DNA from: Sphingomonas sp. QA11
Lineage (GTDB): Bacteria > Pseudomonadota > Alphaproteobacteria > Sphingomonadales > Sphingomonadaceae
DNA length: 64,000 nucleotides
Direction: 5' to 3'
Assembly: GCF_028473665.1 (NCBI RefSeq)
Contig: NZ_CP098774.1
Location: forward strand, 1,922,001 to 1,986,000
The notes beneath the pieces are model-generated. The model worked only from the letters and a program-made list of their open reading frames with translations, was not told the origin of the DNA and did not search any database. The position numbers and the translations under genes are program-made. Below are positions 46,769 through 56,584 of this stretch, one piece after another (the stretch's first letter is position 1; each line of letters begins with the position of its first letter).

Positions 46769-46993
46769 ATGGCACGCCCATTTTTCCGCCGCCGCAAGAG
46801 CTGCCCGTTCTCCGCGAAGGATGCCCCCCGGATCGACTATAAGGACGTCCGGCTGCTTCAGGGCTTCGTGTCCGAGCGTGGCAAGATCGTCCCGAGCCGC
46901 ATCACCTCGGTGAGCGGCAAGAAGCAGCGCGAGCTCGCTCAGGCGATCAAGCGCGCCCGTCATCTGGGCCTCCTGCCCTATATCGTTAAGTAA
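46769..46993 (+). CDS. rpsR: Ribosomal protein S18
   Basis: 74 residues: [25 protein letters not shown] and [22 protein letters not shown], ending LLPYIVK. Binds S6. 14 bases after rpsF with GGAG upstream. Confidence 0.97.
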   Translation: MARPFFRRRKSCPFSAKDAPRIDYKDVRLLQGFVSERGKIVPSRITSVSGKKQRELAQAIKRARHLGLLPYIVK

Positions 46994-47005
46994 GGAGCCG
47001 GACTC

Positions 47006-47608
47006 ATGGATGTGATCCTGCTGGAACGAGTCGAGAAGCTCGGCAACATCGGCGACGTGGTGAAGGTGAAGGACGGTTTCGCCCGTAACTTCCTGCTGCC
47101 GAACAAGAAGGCGCTTCGCTCGAACGAAGCCAACCGCAAGGTCTTCGAAAAGAACCGCGAGAAGATCGTGGCCGACAATGCCGCGCGTCGCGGCGAAGCC
47201 GAGACCGAAGCCAAGTCGATCGACGGCATCACGCTGACGTTGATCCGCCAGTCGTCCAACACCGGCCAGCTTTACGGCTCGGTCGCGGTCCGCGATCTGC
47301 TCGAACTGCTTGAGGCCGAAGGCCATAAGGTGCCGAAGTCGGCGATCGTGCTGAACAAGCCGATCAAGGCCATCGGCGTCTATGACGTGAAGGTCTCGCT
47401 GCACGCCGAAGTCGCCGTGACGATCAAGGTCAACGTCGCACGCTCGCCTGAAGAGGCCGAGATGCAGGCGAAGGGCGTCGATGTCATGGCCGCCATGTTC
47501 GAGAAGGACGAGGCAGGCTTTGTCGAGGCGTACGACCCGAACGCTGAGCCGGGTGCGACCGCCGAGGTCCAGTCCGAGCCGGCAGGCGAGGCATCGGCCG
47601 AAGGCTGA
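47006..47608 (+). CDS. rplI: Ribosomal protein L9
   Basis: 200 residues: MDVILLERVEKLGNIGDVVKVKDGFARNFLLPNKKAL N-terminal domain, long helix, then C-terminal domain. About 50 residues longer than E. coli L9, with an acidic, alanine/glutamate-rich end (NAEPGATAEVQSEPAGEASAEG). Last gene of the ribosomal operon, followed by a strong terminator. Confidence 0.95.
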   Translation: MDVILLERVEKLGNIGDVVKVKDGFARNFLLPNKKALRSNEANRKVFEKNREKIVADNAARRGEAETEAKSIDGITLTLIRQSSNTGQLYGSVAVRDLLELLEAEGHKVPKSAIVLNKPIKAIGVYDVKVSLHAEVAVTIKVNVARSPEEAEMQAKGVDVMAAMFEKDEAGFVEAYDPNAEPGATAEVQSEPAGEASAEG

Positions 47609-47634
47609 ACGACCGCAAGGTCGGCATAGAAAAA

Positions 47635-47672
47635 GGGCCGTCCGGACGATGTCCGGGCGGCCCTTTTCTTTT
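47635..47672 (+). terminator. Terminator of rpsF-rpsR-rplI
   Basis: Stem GGGCCGTCCGGAC with GTCCGGGCGGCCC (47635-47647 and 47651-47663, one G-T wobble) followed by TTTTCTTTT. Confidence 0.85.
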
Positions 47673-47707
47673 GCCTGCCGTGAAACGGCGAATGAGGTAA
47701 CTCGGCG

Positions 47708-47785
47708 TTACGGCACCGCGACACACGCTCCTACCACCGCGACCAGCGGGATAAGGGCAAGGAAAAGCGGAACGACGGACTTCAT
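47708..47785 (-). CDS. Possible 25-residue lipoprotein-like peptide
   Basis: MKSVVPLFLALIPLVAVVGAC ends in a lipobox-like VGAC and three more residues. A hydrophobic leader with a Cys suggests an entericidin-like small lipoprotein, but the ribosome site (ACAGG, two bases before ATG) is poor. No family recognised. A second frame on the other strand starts in the same CATGG. Confidence 0.35.
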   Translation of the reverse strand: MKSVVPLFLALIPLVAVVGACVAVP

Positions 47786-48246
47786 GGCCTGTTCTCGTTT
47801 CGTGTTCGAGGAACTTGAAGCGGAAAATGCGCACGCGAGCCAAAGGTTTCAACAGGATGAACGAGAATATTTTTACGCCGAAGCGGAACTTTCCAGCGAC
47901 GAACCGAGTCGCGCGCGCCCGATCGATTCAATGATTGGGTGAATCATCGCACCCAGACCGGCGGTCGAACGGCTGCTGCGCCGCGACCCGCTCTTTCTCA
48001 TGCGATGGCATCGGGCCCGTTGGTCCGGATGCGACAGGAATCCCTGTTAAACCGGGTTTTTCCCTGTTCGCGCGGAGCCGATTTCCCTGTTACCGAGCAA
48101 CGCGGAAGATCCAAATCATTGCGATCACAAGATAAATTCTAAAATATGTGCCTCGCCGGGGCCTGGAAAAAGAAAAATTCCCTGTTAATTTCCCTGTTAC
48201 GGGACGGGAACAGGGAAAATCTTGTCCGCCGCGGAGTGCCTGCCCC
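47786..48246. other. 461-base intergenic region between the rplI region and dapA
   Basis: Relatively AT-rich around 47820-47900 (a run ATATTTTTACG) and again around 48110-48180. No convincing gene of standard length is present, except an unsupported 52-residue acidic frame (47784-47942). The main feature is the TTCCCTGTT repeat cluster listed separately. dapA, ending at 48247 on the minus strand, has no other terminator, so the repeats might double as its 3' end. Confidence 0.5.
48039..48217. repeat. Cluster of six TTCCCTGTT repeats
   Basis: TCCCTGTT occurs at 48041, 48061, 48084, 48179 and 48191, four of these extended to TTCCCTGTT, and once inverted (AACAGGGAA at 48209-48217). The last direct copy and the inverted copy form a hairpin ATTTCCCTGTT/AACAGGGAAAAT. 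Spacings are irregular (20, 23, 95, 12 bases). A recognition site array for a protein or an RNA-level element is possible. No match to a known box that I can name. Confidence 0.65.
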
Positions 48247-49128
48247 TTACAGTAGCCCGGCGCGTGCCAGACCCGCATCGACCGCGCGCTGGCTCGCGTC
48301 GCTTGGCCATGTCATCGGCAGGCGGAGAGCCTTCGGGAAATCGGGGCGGACGCGGTTGAGCGCATATTTCACCGGACCCGGCGACGCGTCGGTAAACAGC
48401 GAGACGTGCAGCTCGAACAAGCGGTCCTGATATTCCAGCGCCCTGGCATAATCGCTCGCCAGGCATGCCGCCTGGAACTCGGCGCACAGGCGAGGCGCGA
48501 CGTTCGCCGTCACCGAGATGCAGCCCCGGCCGCCGGTCGCCATGAACGCCAATGCCATGTCGTCATTGCCGGAGATCTGGCAGAAATCCGCACCGCACGC
48601 GTCGCGCTGGCCGGAAACGCGCTGGATGATCCCGGTCGCGTCCTTGACCCCGACGACACTGGGAAAAGCCTTCGCGATTCGTCCCATCGTCTCCACCGCG
48701 ATATCGGTCACGGTGCGGCCCGGCACGTTATACAGGACGATCGGCAGGTCGCAGCTGTTCGCCACCGCCTCGAAATGCCGGAAGATGCCTTCCTGATTGG
48801 GACGATTATAATAGGGCGGCACCATCAAAGCCGCATCTGCGCCGGCATCCCTGGCTGCCTTGATGTTCTGGATCGCCACTCGCGTGTCGTTCGATCCGGC
48901 ACCCGCGATCACGGGCACCCGGCCGGCCGCCTGCTCGACGCACACCCGGACCACATGGAAATGTTCTTCGGCCGACATCGTCGCCGCCTCGCCGGTCGTG
49001 CCGCACGGCACCAGGGCAGTCGACCCTTCGGCGATCTGCCAGTCGATGAACGCGCGGTACGCGCTCTCGGCGAAACGCCCGTCTTCCTCGAACGGCGTGA
49101 CGAGCGCCGGGATCGAACCCGAAAACAT
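48247..49128 (-). CDS. dapA: 4-hydroxy-tetrahydrodipicolinate synthase
   Basis: 293 residues; condenses pyruvate with aspartate semialdehyde in lysine and peptidoglycan precursor synthesis. PCGTTGEAATMSAEEH, VLYNVPGRTVTDIAVETM (catalytic Tyr) and VVGVKDATGIIQRV (Schiff-base Lys) are intact. Divergent from the lytic transglycosylase gene, 88 bases apart. Confidence 0.95.
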   Translation of the reverse strand: MFSGSIPALVTPFEEDGRFAESAYRAFIDWQIAEGSTALVPCGTTGEAATMSAEEHFHVVRVCVEQAAGRVPVIAGAGSNDTRVAIQNIKAARDAGADAALMVPPYYNRPNQEGIFRHFEAVANSCDLPIVLYNVPGRTVTDIAVETMGRIAKAFPSVVGVKDATGIIQRVSGQRDACGADFCQISGNDDMALAFMATGGRGCISVTANVAPRLCAEFQAACLASDYARALEYQDRLFELHVSLFTDASPGPVKYALNRVRPDFPKALRLPMTWPSDASQRAVDAGLARAGLL

Positions 49129-49216
49129 GTTGATGTGCTCCTACGGGACGGTGATTCCGTCGCATTTTTGTAAATTGTTCAGCGACAAATAAGGTCGGCT
49201 TCCATATCCTGTCCAC

Positions 49217-51208
49217 ATGATACCGTCATTGATCAAGTCGGGATTGCTGTTCGCCGGTGTTTCGGGCCTGGCGATGACCTCCGGGACAGCGCAGGATCAA
49301 CTCGGCTGGGGCCGGGCGCAGCAGGTCCTTGAGGGCTCGGCAGCCGCCAATAGCGGGCTGTCCGCCACGATCACCGAATGGAAATCGCTCCAGGACAGTT
49401 CGGGCTATCCGTTCGAGACCTATGCCCGCTTCCTGCTCGCTCATCCCGGCTGGCCCGGCGAAATGAGCATGCGCCGAAGCGCCGAGAACGCGCTCTCCGC
49501 CGGCACCTGGTCGCCCGGTACCGCCGTCACCTATTTCCGCCGCTATCCGCCGCTCACCGGTGTCGGCCGGACCCGTTTCGCCGAGGCCCTAGCCGCGACC
49601 GGCTCGCGCGACGAGGCGAATCTCGCCGCAGAAAAGGCCTGGGTATCGGGATCGCTTTCCGCATCCGACGAGGCGAAGCTGATCGGCGGCTTTTCCAGCG
49701 CCCTCACCCCGGCGGATCATGACGCGCGCATGGACATGCTCCTCTGGCAGGGATCGATTCAGTCGGCCCAGCGCCAGCTCGCCCTCGTCACTCCCTCGAA
49801 GCGTCCGCTGTTCGAGGCTCGGCTCGCCCTGCGCACCAATGCTGCCAACGCCTCGGATCTCGCCTCGGCGACCAGCACGATCGGCGCGGGCGATCCTGGC
49901 TATCTCGCTGACCGGGCGGCCTGGTTCCGCAACAACAATGCCTCGCCAAGCGCGCGCAGCCTGCTCGCACGGCGCCAGGCGCTTACGTCGCGTCCCGGCA
50001 GCCCTGAAAAATGGTTCGAGGCGCTGCTGACCTATGCGCGCGGCGCCGCGGCCGATGCGCAATATTCAACTGCCTTCGATATCGCCCGGCAGATCGACGA
50101 CGCCTATCCGGCGGGTACCGACGTCAGCGAACAGCCCTATGGCGAGCGGGACGATTATACGAGCCTGGCATGGCTCGCCGGGCAGACCGCGCTGAAGCAG
50201 CTGGGGCAGCCGGCCGACGCGATCGGCATGTTCACCCGCTATGGCAGCGCATCGAAGACGCCGACGACCCAGTCCAAGGGCTTCTATTGGGCGGGCCGCG
50301 CCGCCGAGGCTGCTGGCCGCCGGGAAGAAGCCAACCGCTATTACGCGCGCGCGGCCGGTTTCCGCGACATGTTCTACGGCCAGCTCGCGATCGAACGGCT
50401 TGGCCAGCCGCTGACGCCGCCGGGCGATCCGCTGATGAAACCGGTCGACCCGCAGGTACGCGCCGCCTTCTACAACCGCGAGGCGGTGCGCGTGGCGCAG
50501 TATCTCGGCACGGTCGGCGCCTGGCAGGACCAGACCGCCTTTGTCCGCCAGATCGCGATCGACGCCAAGACCGACAGCGACCATGTCCTCGCCACCGAGC
50601 TTTCAAGAACGCTTGGCCGCCCCGACCTGGGCGTCATGGTGGGGCGCAGCGCCCTGCAGAACGGGCTGAGCGAATATAGCACGGTTGGCTTCCCCAGCGT
50701 CCGCGTACCGGCGGCCAGCCAGGATAGCTGGACGATGATTCACGCCATCGCCCGGCAGGAAAGCCAGTTCGATCGCGCGGCCGTCAGCCACGCTGGCGCA
50801 CGCGGGCTGATGCAGCTGATGCCGGGCACCGCGCGCGAGGCCGCGGGCAAATTGGGCATGTCCTATGAGCCGGGATCGCTGACCAGCGACACCGATTACA
50901 ACATCATGCTCGGATCGAGCTATTTCGAGCGAGTCTACCGGCTCTATGGCAGCTACCCGCTGGCGCTGGCCGCGTACAACGCCGGCCCGGGCAATGTGAA
51001 CAAATGGCTGAAAGCCAATGGCGATCCCCGCATGCCGGGCACCGACATGATCGACTGGATCGAGGCGATCCCGATCTACGAGACCAAGAACTACGTCCAG
51101 CGCGTGCTGGAGAACGCGGTCGTCTATGACCTCATGAACCCCTCGCACTCGCGCTCAAGCGGCCCGCGGCGGATCAGCTGGTATCTCGGCAAGAACACGC
51201 CAGGCTGA
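49217..51208 (+). CDS. Lytic murein transglycosylase, SLT type
   Basis: 663 residues; cleaves peptidoglycan between MurNAc and GlcNAc. Signal peptide (SGLLFAGVSGLAMTSGTAQ), alpha-superhelical U domain (about 40-480), SLT domain with IARQESQFDRAAVSHAGARGL (catalytic Glu near 516) and LMQLMPGTAREAAGK, then AAYNAGPGNVNKWL. Larger than the paralogue at 6.4 kb. A palindromic 98-base element separates it from greB. Confidence 0.92.
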   Translation: MIPSLIKSGLLFAGVSGLAMTSGTAQDQLGWGRAQQVLEGSAAANSGLSATITEWKSLQDSSGYPFETYARFLLAHPGWPGEMSMRRSAENALSAGTWSPGTAVTYFRRYPPLTGVGRTRFAEALAATGSRDEANLAAEKAWVSGSLSASDEAKLIGGFSSALTPADHDARMDMLLWQGSIQSAQRQLALVTPSKRPLFEARLALRTNAANASDLASATSTIGAGDPGYLADRAAWFRNNNASPSARSLLARRQALTSRPGSPEKWFEALLTYARGAAADAQYSTAFDIARQIDDAYPAGTDVSEQPYGERDDYTSLAWLAGQTALKQLGQPADAIGMFTRYGSASKTPTTQSKGFYWAGRAAEAAGRREEANRYYARAAGFRDMFYGQLAIERLGQPLTPPGDPLMKPVDPQVRAAFYNREAVRVAQYLGTVGAWQDQTAFVRQIAIDAKTDSDHVLATELSRTLGRPDLGVMVGRSALQNGLSEYSTVGFPSVRVPAASQDSWTMIHAIARQESQFDRAAVSHAGARGLMQLMPGTAREAAGKLGMSYEPGSLTSDTDYNIMLGSSYFERVYRLYGSYPLALAAYNAGPGNVNKWLKANGDPRMPGTDMIDWIEAIPIYETKNYVQRVLENAVVYDLMNPSHSRSSGPRRISWYLGKNTPG

Positions 51209-51228
51209 ACGGCTGCGGGCAACATATT

Positions 51229-51326
51229 CCGTCACGCCGGGCTTGTTCCGGAGTCCGCCATGCCGCACACATCTCGTCCGCCGCGCCTGCGGAACAATAG
51301 ATGCCGGAACAAGCCCGGCATGACGG
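51229..51326. repeat. 98-base palindromic intergenic element
   Basis: Left arm CCGTCACGCCGGGCTTGTTC at 51229 pairs with right arm ending GAACAAGCCCGGCATGACGG at 51326: 23-base arms with one mismatch. The inner 52 bases also have GC-rich symmetry (CCGCC/GGCG). The layout fits a non-autonomous REP-type mobile element. It begins 21 bases after the transglycosylase stop and ends 7 bases before the greB ATG. Confidence 0.7.
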
Positions 51327-51333
51327 ATTGCCT

Positions 51334-51816
51334 ATGGATCGCCCCAACTACATCACCCCATCCGGCTACAACACGCTCAGCGCCGAATATCGCACCCTGC
51401 TTGGGGACGAGCGGCCCAAGCTGGTCGAGGTGATCTCTTGGGCAGCCGGCAATGGCGATCGTTCGGAAAATGGCGACTATATCTACGGCCGAAAGCGCCT
51501 CCGCGAGATCGACCGACGGCTCGGTTGGCTCGCAAAGCGGATGAAGGCGGCGGTGGTGATCGATCCCGCCGCACAGCCTGACCGGACCCGCGTCTGGTTC
51601 GGCGCCACCGTCACGATCGCCGACGAGGACGATGTCGAGCGTGTCCTCACCCTGGTCGGCGACGACGAGACCGATGCCGCGGCGGGGCGGATCGGCTGGA
51701 ACGCGCCGCTCGCCCGCGCGCTGCGCGGCGCGGCGCTGGGCGACCTGCGCCGTGTCACGCTCCCGGCCGGCGAAAAGGAATATGAGGTGATCGCCATCGC
51801 CTACCCGGCAACCTAG
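51334..51816 (+). CDS. greB: Transcription elongation factor GreB
   Basis: 160 residues; rescues backtracked RNA polymerase. N-terminal coiled-coil MDRPNYITPSGYNTLSAEYRTLL with acidic tip GDRSENGDYIYGRKRLREIDRRL, C-terminal GreA/B domain VWFGATVTIADEDDVERVLTL and IGWNAPLARALRGAALGD. The ATG at 51334 was chosen; the upstream frame is repeat-derived. Normal length. Confidence 0.95.
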   Translation: MDRPNYITPSGYNTLSAEYRTLLGDERPKLVEVISWAAGNGDRSENGDYIYGRKRLREIDRRLGWLAKRMKAAVVIDPAAQPDRTRVWFGATVTIADEDDVERVLTLVGDDETDAAAGRIGWNAPLARALRGAALGDLRRVTLPAGEKEYEVIAIAYPAT

Positions 51817-51893
51817 CGTTTCCCGCGGGCAGATTGACGGCAACCGCCCGTCATGAAACGATCGCGCAACGAAACGATCCGAGAGGAACCGTC

Positions 51894-52274
51894 ATGCCGA
51901 TCCCCGCGACCTGGTCTTCCCAGCTTCTCAGCATCCTGCGCATTGTCACCGGCCTGGGCTTTCTCCAGCACGGCGTCTCGAAATTCTTCGGCATCCCGCC
52001 CTTCCCCATGCCGCTCAATCCCTTGCTCACAACAGCGGGGGTGCTCGAACTGGTCGGCGGTACGCTGATCGTGATCGGGCTCTTCACCCGGCCTGTCGCG
52101 TTCGTCCTCTCCGGCATGAGCGCGGCCGCCTATTTCATCGCCCATGCTCCGCAGGGTTTCTTCCCGGCCGCCAACAACGGTGAGCCAGCGATGCTCTACT
52201 GCTTCATCTTCCTGTACCTCGCTGCTGCCGGCGGCGGCATATGGAGCGCGGACGCCGCCCGCGCCAAAGCATAG
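51894..52274 (+). CDS. DoxX family membrane protein
   Basis: 126 residues, four hydrophobic helices: RIVTGLGFLQHGVSKFFG, LTTAGVLELVGGTLIVIGLF, AFVLSGMSAAAYFIAHAP and MLYCFIFLYLAAAGGGIW. The family has quinone/redox-linked roles. Substrate is not evident. ATG at 51894 with GAGAGGAAC upstream. Confidence 0.85.
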   Translation: MPIPATWSSQLLSILRIVTGLGFLQHGVSKFFGIPPFPMPLNPLLTTAGVLELVGGTLIVIGLFTRPVAFVLSGMSAAAYFIAHAPQGFFPAANNGEPAMLYCFIFLYLAAAGGGIWSADAARAKA

Positions 52275-52304
52275 TCGCCCCTTGCTGGGTGCGGGGCACG
52301 CCCC

Positions 52305-52397
52305 CTATTCGGCAAGTACCCTTTCGGGCTGCACCTTTTCCTGCAGTGCCGCGGAAGCAGCGCTTGCCCCGACCGCAAGCACGGTCGTCAGGATCAT
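52305..52397 (-). CDS. Possible 30-residue peptide coupled to the DUF3108-like gene
   Basis: The ATG overlaps the stop of the gene at 52394-53059 (ATGA), a strong sign of translational coupling. MILTTVLAVGASAASAAL is a short secretory leader, followed by QEKVQPERVLAE. No cysteines, and nothing resembling a known family. The stop lies 34 bases past the DoxX stop on the other strand. Confidence 0.5.
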   Translation of the reverse strand: MILTTVLAVGASAASAALQEKVQPERVLAE

Positions 52398-53059
52398 GCT
52401 TCCAGTCCGCTGCAATCGCCGCCGAGGCGCGTGGAGAAACCCGGCGCCCGGCTACCGAGTTCGGTACCGTTCGCCTTGCCGATGAGATAGGTGACTAGCC
52501 GGTCAGCGCTGGTAGCGACGTCGACGGTCCAGGCATCGACCTTGCCTGCCGGGGTCTCGACTATGTCGCTGCCCGTCACCTTCAGCGTGAATGTCCCGAA
52601 GCCCTTGTCATATTGATAGAAGGGCAACGCATATTCGCCGCCCTGAGCAAGGGGCAGCGCGCCAAAGGTCAGGCCCCAGAGATTGCCCTCCCAAACCTGT
52701 GCTGGCGCCGCGAGATCGACCGGCACCACGCCGTCCTTCTCCATCCGCGATCCAGTGATCCAGCCATTGGCATAGCGCAGAGAGACATATTCCTTGCCGA
52801 GCTTGCGATTGTCGAAGGCGATCGGCCGCAGGTCCTTGCGCGCCAGCACGAAATGGTCACGCAGGTCGAAGGCCGCGCCGACCCGCTGGTGTACGACGAT
52901 GTCCCATGCCGGCTCCCCCGCCACCTCGGTCGAGCGAACGCTTTGCCATGTCGCGCCGATCACGGAGGCATCCCGCATGATTGCGTAGCAGGCGGTACCG
53001 GCGGTCAGCTTTTCACCGTCCGGCAGCGCGGTGACCGCCAGCAAGGTTGCGAGAATCAT
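52394..53059 (-). CDS. DUF3108-like secreted protein
   Basis: 221 residues with short signal peptide (MILATLLAVTALPDG). Beta-strand-rich pattern CYAIMRDASVIGATWQSVRST, DHFVLARKDLRPIAFDNRKLG, VDAWTVDVATSADRLVTYLI and a single Cys at the C-terminus (GDCSGLEA). The layout resembles DUF3108/lipocalin-like periplasmic proteins. Function unknown. Confidence 0.65.
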   Translation of the reverse strand: MILATLLAVTALPDGEKLTAGTACYAIMRDASVIGATWQSVRSTEVAGEPAWDIVVHQRVGAAFDLRDHFVLARKDLRPIAFDNRKLGKEYVSLRYANGWITGSRMEKDGVVPVDLAAPAQVWEGNLWGLTFGALPLAQGGEYALPFYQYDKGFGTFTLKVTGSDIVETPAGKVDAWTVDVATSADRLVTYLIGKANGTELGSRAPGFSTRLGGDCSGLEA

Positions 53060-53303
53060 GGCTGCATCTCCCGATCGATCTGTATTATTCAGGCAATACG
53101 CTACGATCCCGATTTCGCAAGCTGCGAGCCCGAACGTGTGAGAAGCACTCGCTAACCATCTCGAAAATCAGTCATCCCACGCTGAAATCTGCCGGAATCG
53201 CGGCGAATATGATTGCACCCGGCTTTTGGCCGTATCGGCCGCTGTTAGGGTTTGCCCCTGGCCGGGCGGGGGTCGCACGGTCGTGTAGAGCGAGAAACGA
53301 CAA

Positions 53304-53588
53304 ATGAGCGCGACACAGAGAATGATCGTGAGCGGCAAGGTTCAGGGGGTCGGATACCGCAACTGGGCTATCTGGACGGCCAATGCGCTGGGCGTAACCG
53401 GTTGGGTGCGCAACGTTCGGGATGGCCGGGTCGAGATCATGGCATCGGGAGAGCACACCGCACTGGAGGCGATGGTCGAGGCCTGTCGCCAGGGACCGCA
53501 GCTTGCCCGCGTCGACGACATCGAGGTGCAGGCTGTCGGCGAGATTCATCTCAAAGGATTCAATAAGCGCCTCGGGATAGAGGCATAG
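53304..53588 (+). CDS. acyP: Acylphosphatase, first copy
   Basis: 94 residues; hydrolyses acyl phosphates such as carbamoyl or acetyl phosphate. MIVSGKVQGVGYRNWAIWTA includes the catalytic Arg and phosphate loop, GWVRNVRDGRVEIMASGE carries the catalytic Asn. Intact. Tandem with a second copy 135 bases downstream; roughly 50% identical. Confidence 0.92.
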   Translation: MSATQRMIVSGKVQGVGYRNWAIWTANALGVTGWVRNVRDGRVEIMASGEHTALEAMVEACRQGPQLARVDDIEVQAVGEIHLKGFNKRLGIEA

Positions 53589-53723
53589 CGGACATCAGTT
53601 CCGGGCGATGCCCGGCGATTCGGCAATGCCGGATGTTCGGCGATCAGGCCGGCCGTTCGGCGCCGCGGCCGCATGCGTTTGCATTAAGATCGGCACTGTC
53701 AGGGCCGACTCCCGGGACACGAA

Positions 53724-54020
53724 ATGATGACCGATACCAACCCGCCCACGACTCAGCGCGTCTTCATCTCCGGCAAGGTCCAGGGTGTCGGCTTCCGCGA
53801 CTGGGTCGTTCGCAACGGCAAGGCGCTCGGCCTGATCGGCTGGGTCCGCAACCGCACCGACGGCCGGGTAGAAATCCTGATCATCGGCGACAGCGACGCT
53901 TCCGCGGCACTGATCGACAAGTGCCGGGAGGGCCCGCCCCTGGCGCGGGTCGATCATATCGAAGCCCATGCCGATGGCGAGCGTCCGCCCAAGGGTTTCA
54001 CGAAGCGTTTTACGGCATAA
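53724..54020 (+). CDS. Acylphosphatase, second copy
   Basis: 98 residues, paralogue of the upstream gene: FISGKVQGVGFRDWVVRNGKA with catalytic Arg, GWVRNRTDGRVEILIIGD with catalytic Asn, and RVDHIEAHADGERPPKGF. Both copies keep the active site, so neither is a pseudogene. Tandem duplication of acyP is unusual. The overlapping end is clear of the Uma2 gene by 49 bases. Confidence 0.92.
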   Translation: MMTDTNPPTTQRVFISGKVQGVGFRDWVVRNGKALGLIGWVRNRTDGRVEILIIGDSDASAALIDKCREGPPLARVDHIEAHADGERPPKGFTKRFTA

Positions 54021-54069
54021 TAGATCGCACCAAGGTGGAAAATCACGTTTTCCGTGGTATCTCCCAGCC

Positions 54070-54642
54070 ATGACGGAGCTTCTGCCCCTCAACACCTCCC
54101 GGTTGCCCGTAAAATTGCGGGTGGACGATTATCTGCTGCTCGACAGGTCAGGTGCATTCGACGCCTATCGCAAGACCGAACTCATCGAGGGGGACGTTTA
54201 TTTTATGAACGCCCAACACCGGCCGCACGCACTCGCCAAGACAGAATTATATGATGCCCTGCGCGATGGATTGCGCGCGACCGGTTCGCCCTTGCGTCCT
54301 TTGATCGAAGCCAGCGTGGCACTGTCGGAGTTTGACGCACCGGAACCGGACATCGTGCTGACAAGCGAGCCCAAGGGCGAAGGGCTTGTTCCCGTCGCTT
54401 CGGTGGCGCTGATCGTCGAAGTTTCCGACACGACGGTGAAAGACGACCTGACACGCAAGGCCATCATCTATGCCCGTGCGCATGTGCCCGAATATTGGGT
54501 GGTGGATGTGAACGCCAGGGTCATCCACAAGATGTGGCTGCCGGAAGACGAGGGCTATGCGGAATGCAAGGTCGTCACATTCGGACAGCCGGTGACGAGC
54601 GAAAGCATCGCGGGCCTCATCGTGGAAACCACCACGCTATAA
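54070..54642 (+). CDS. Uma2 family endonuclease-like protein
   Basis: 190 residues of the DUF820/Uma2 family, PD-(D/E)XK fold. RVDDYLLLDRSGAFDAYRKTELIEGDVYFM at the N-terminus, PEPDIVLTSEPKG (metal Asp), LIVEVSDTTVKDDLTRKAIIYA with ExSxxT..K active-site pattern, and VPEYWVVDVNARVIHKMW. Common in cyanobacteria and some proteobacteria, usually without known target. Isolated here. Confidence 0.85.
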   Translation: MTELLPLNTSRLPVKLRVDDYLLLDRSGAFDAYRKTELIEGDVYFMNAQHRPHALAKTELYDALRDGLRATGSPLRPLIEASVALSEFDAPEPDIVLTSEPKGEGLVPVASVALIVEVSDTTVKDDLTRKAIIYARAHVPEYWVVDVNARVIHKMWLPEDEGYAECKVVTFGQPVTSESIAGLIVETTTL

Positions 54643-54721
54643 TCCGCATACGCCGCTGAACGATCGCGATTGCGGGCGATCTTGCAGGCGTGGCGCCGTT
54701 CGGGCGCCACGCCTGGTTCCG

Positions 54722-56401
<1,680 letters not shown>

Positions 56402-56584
56402 TGCCGATCGGCTCCGTCGTTTGAATGCGGGGAATTTCGGTGGCGCATGTAGTGGTTGCGCGGCCGATTGGCAAACCGGATCGTGTTCAAAAATCCGTAC
56501 ATGCGGCGCTTGTCGAGGCACCGTTCCTGCTTCTAAGCGACAAAGCGACTGTCCTCGACATTTTCGGGGCGAACGGAGGACCCG

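Noticed and set aside
47791..47807. Possible LexA box GTTC...GTTC
   Set aside because: The spacer is 9 bases, whereas the alphaproteobacterial SOS box needs GTTC-N7-GTTC.
47784..47942. 52-residue acidic plus-strand frame beginning MACSRFVFEELEAE
   Set aside because: No ribosome site, and its start overlaps the opposite-strand peptide start. Left as unsupported.
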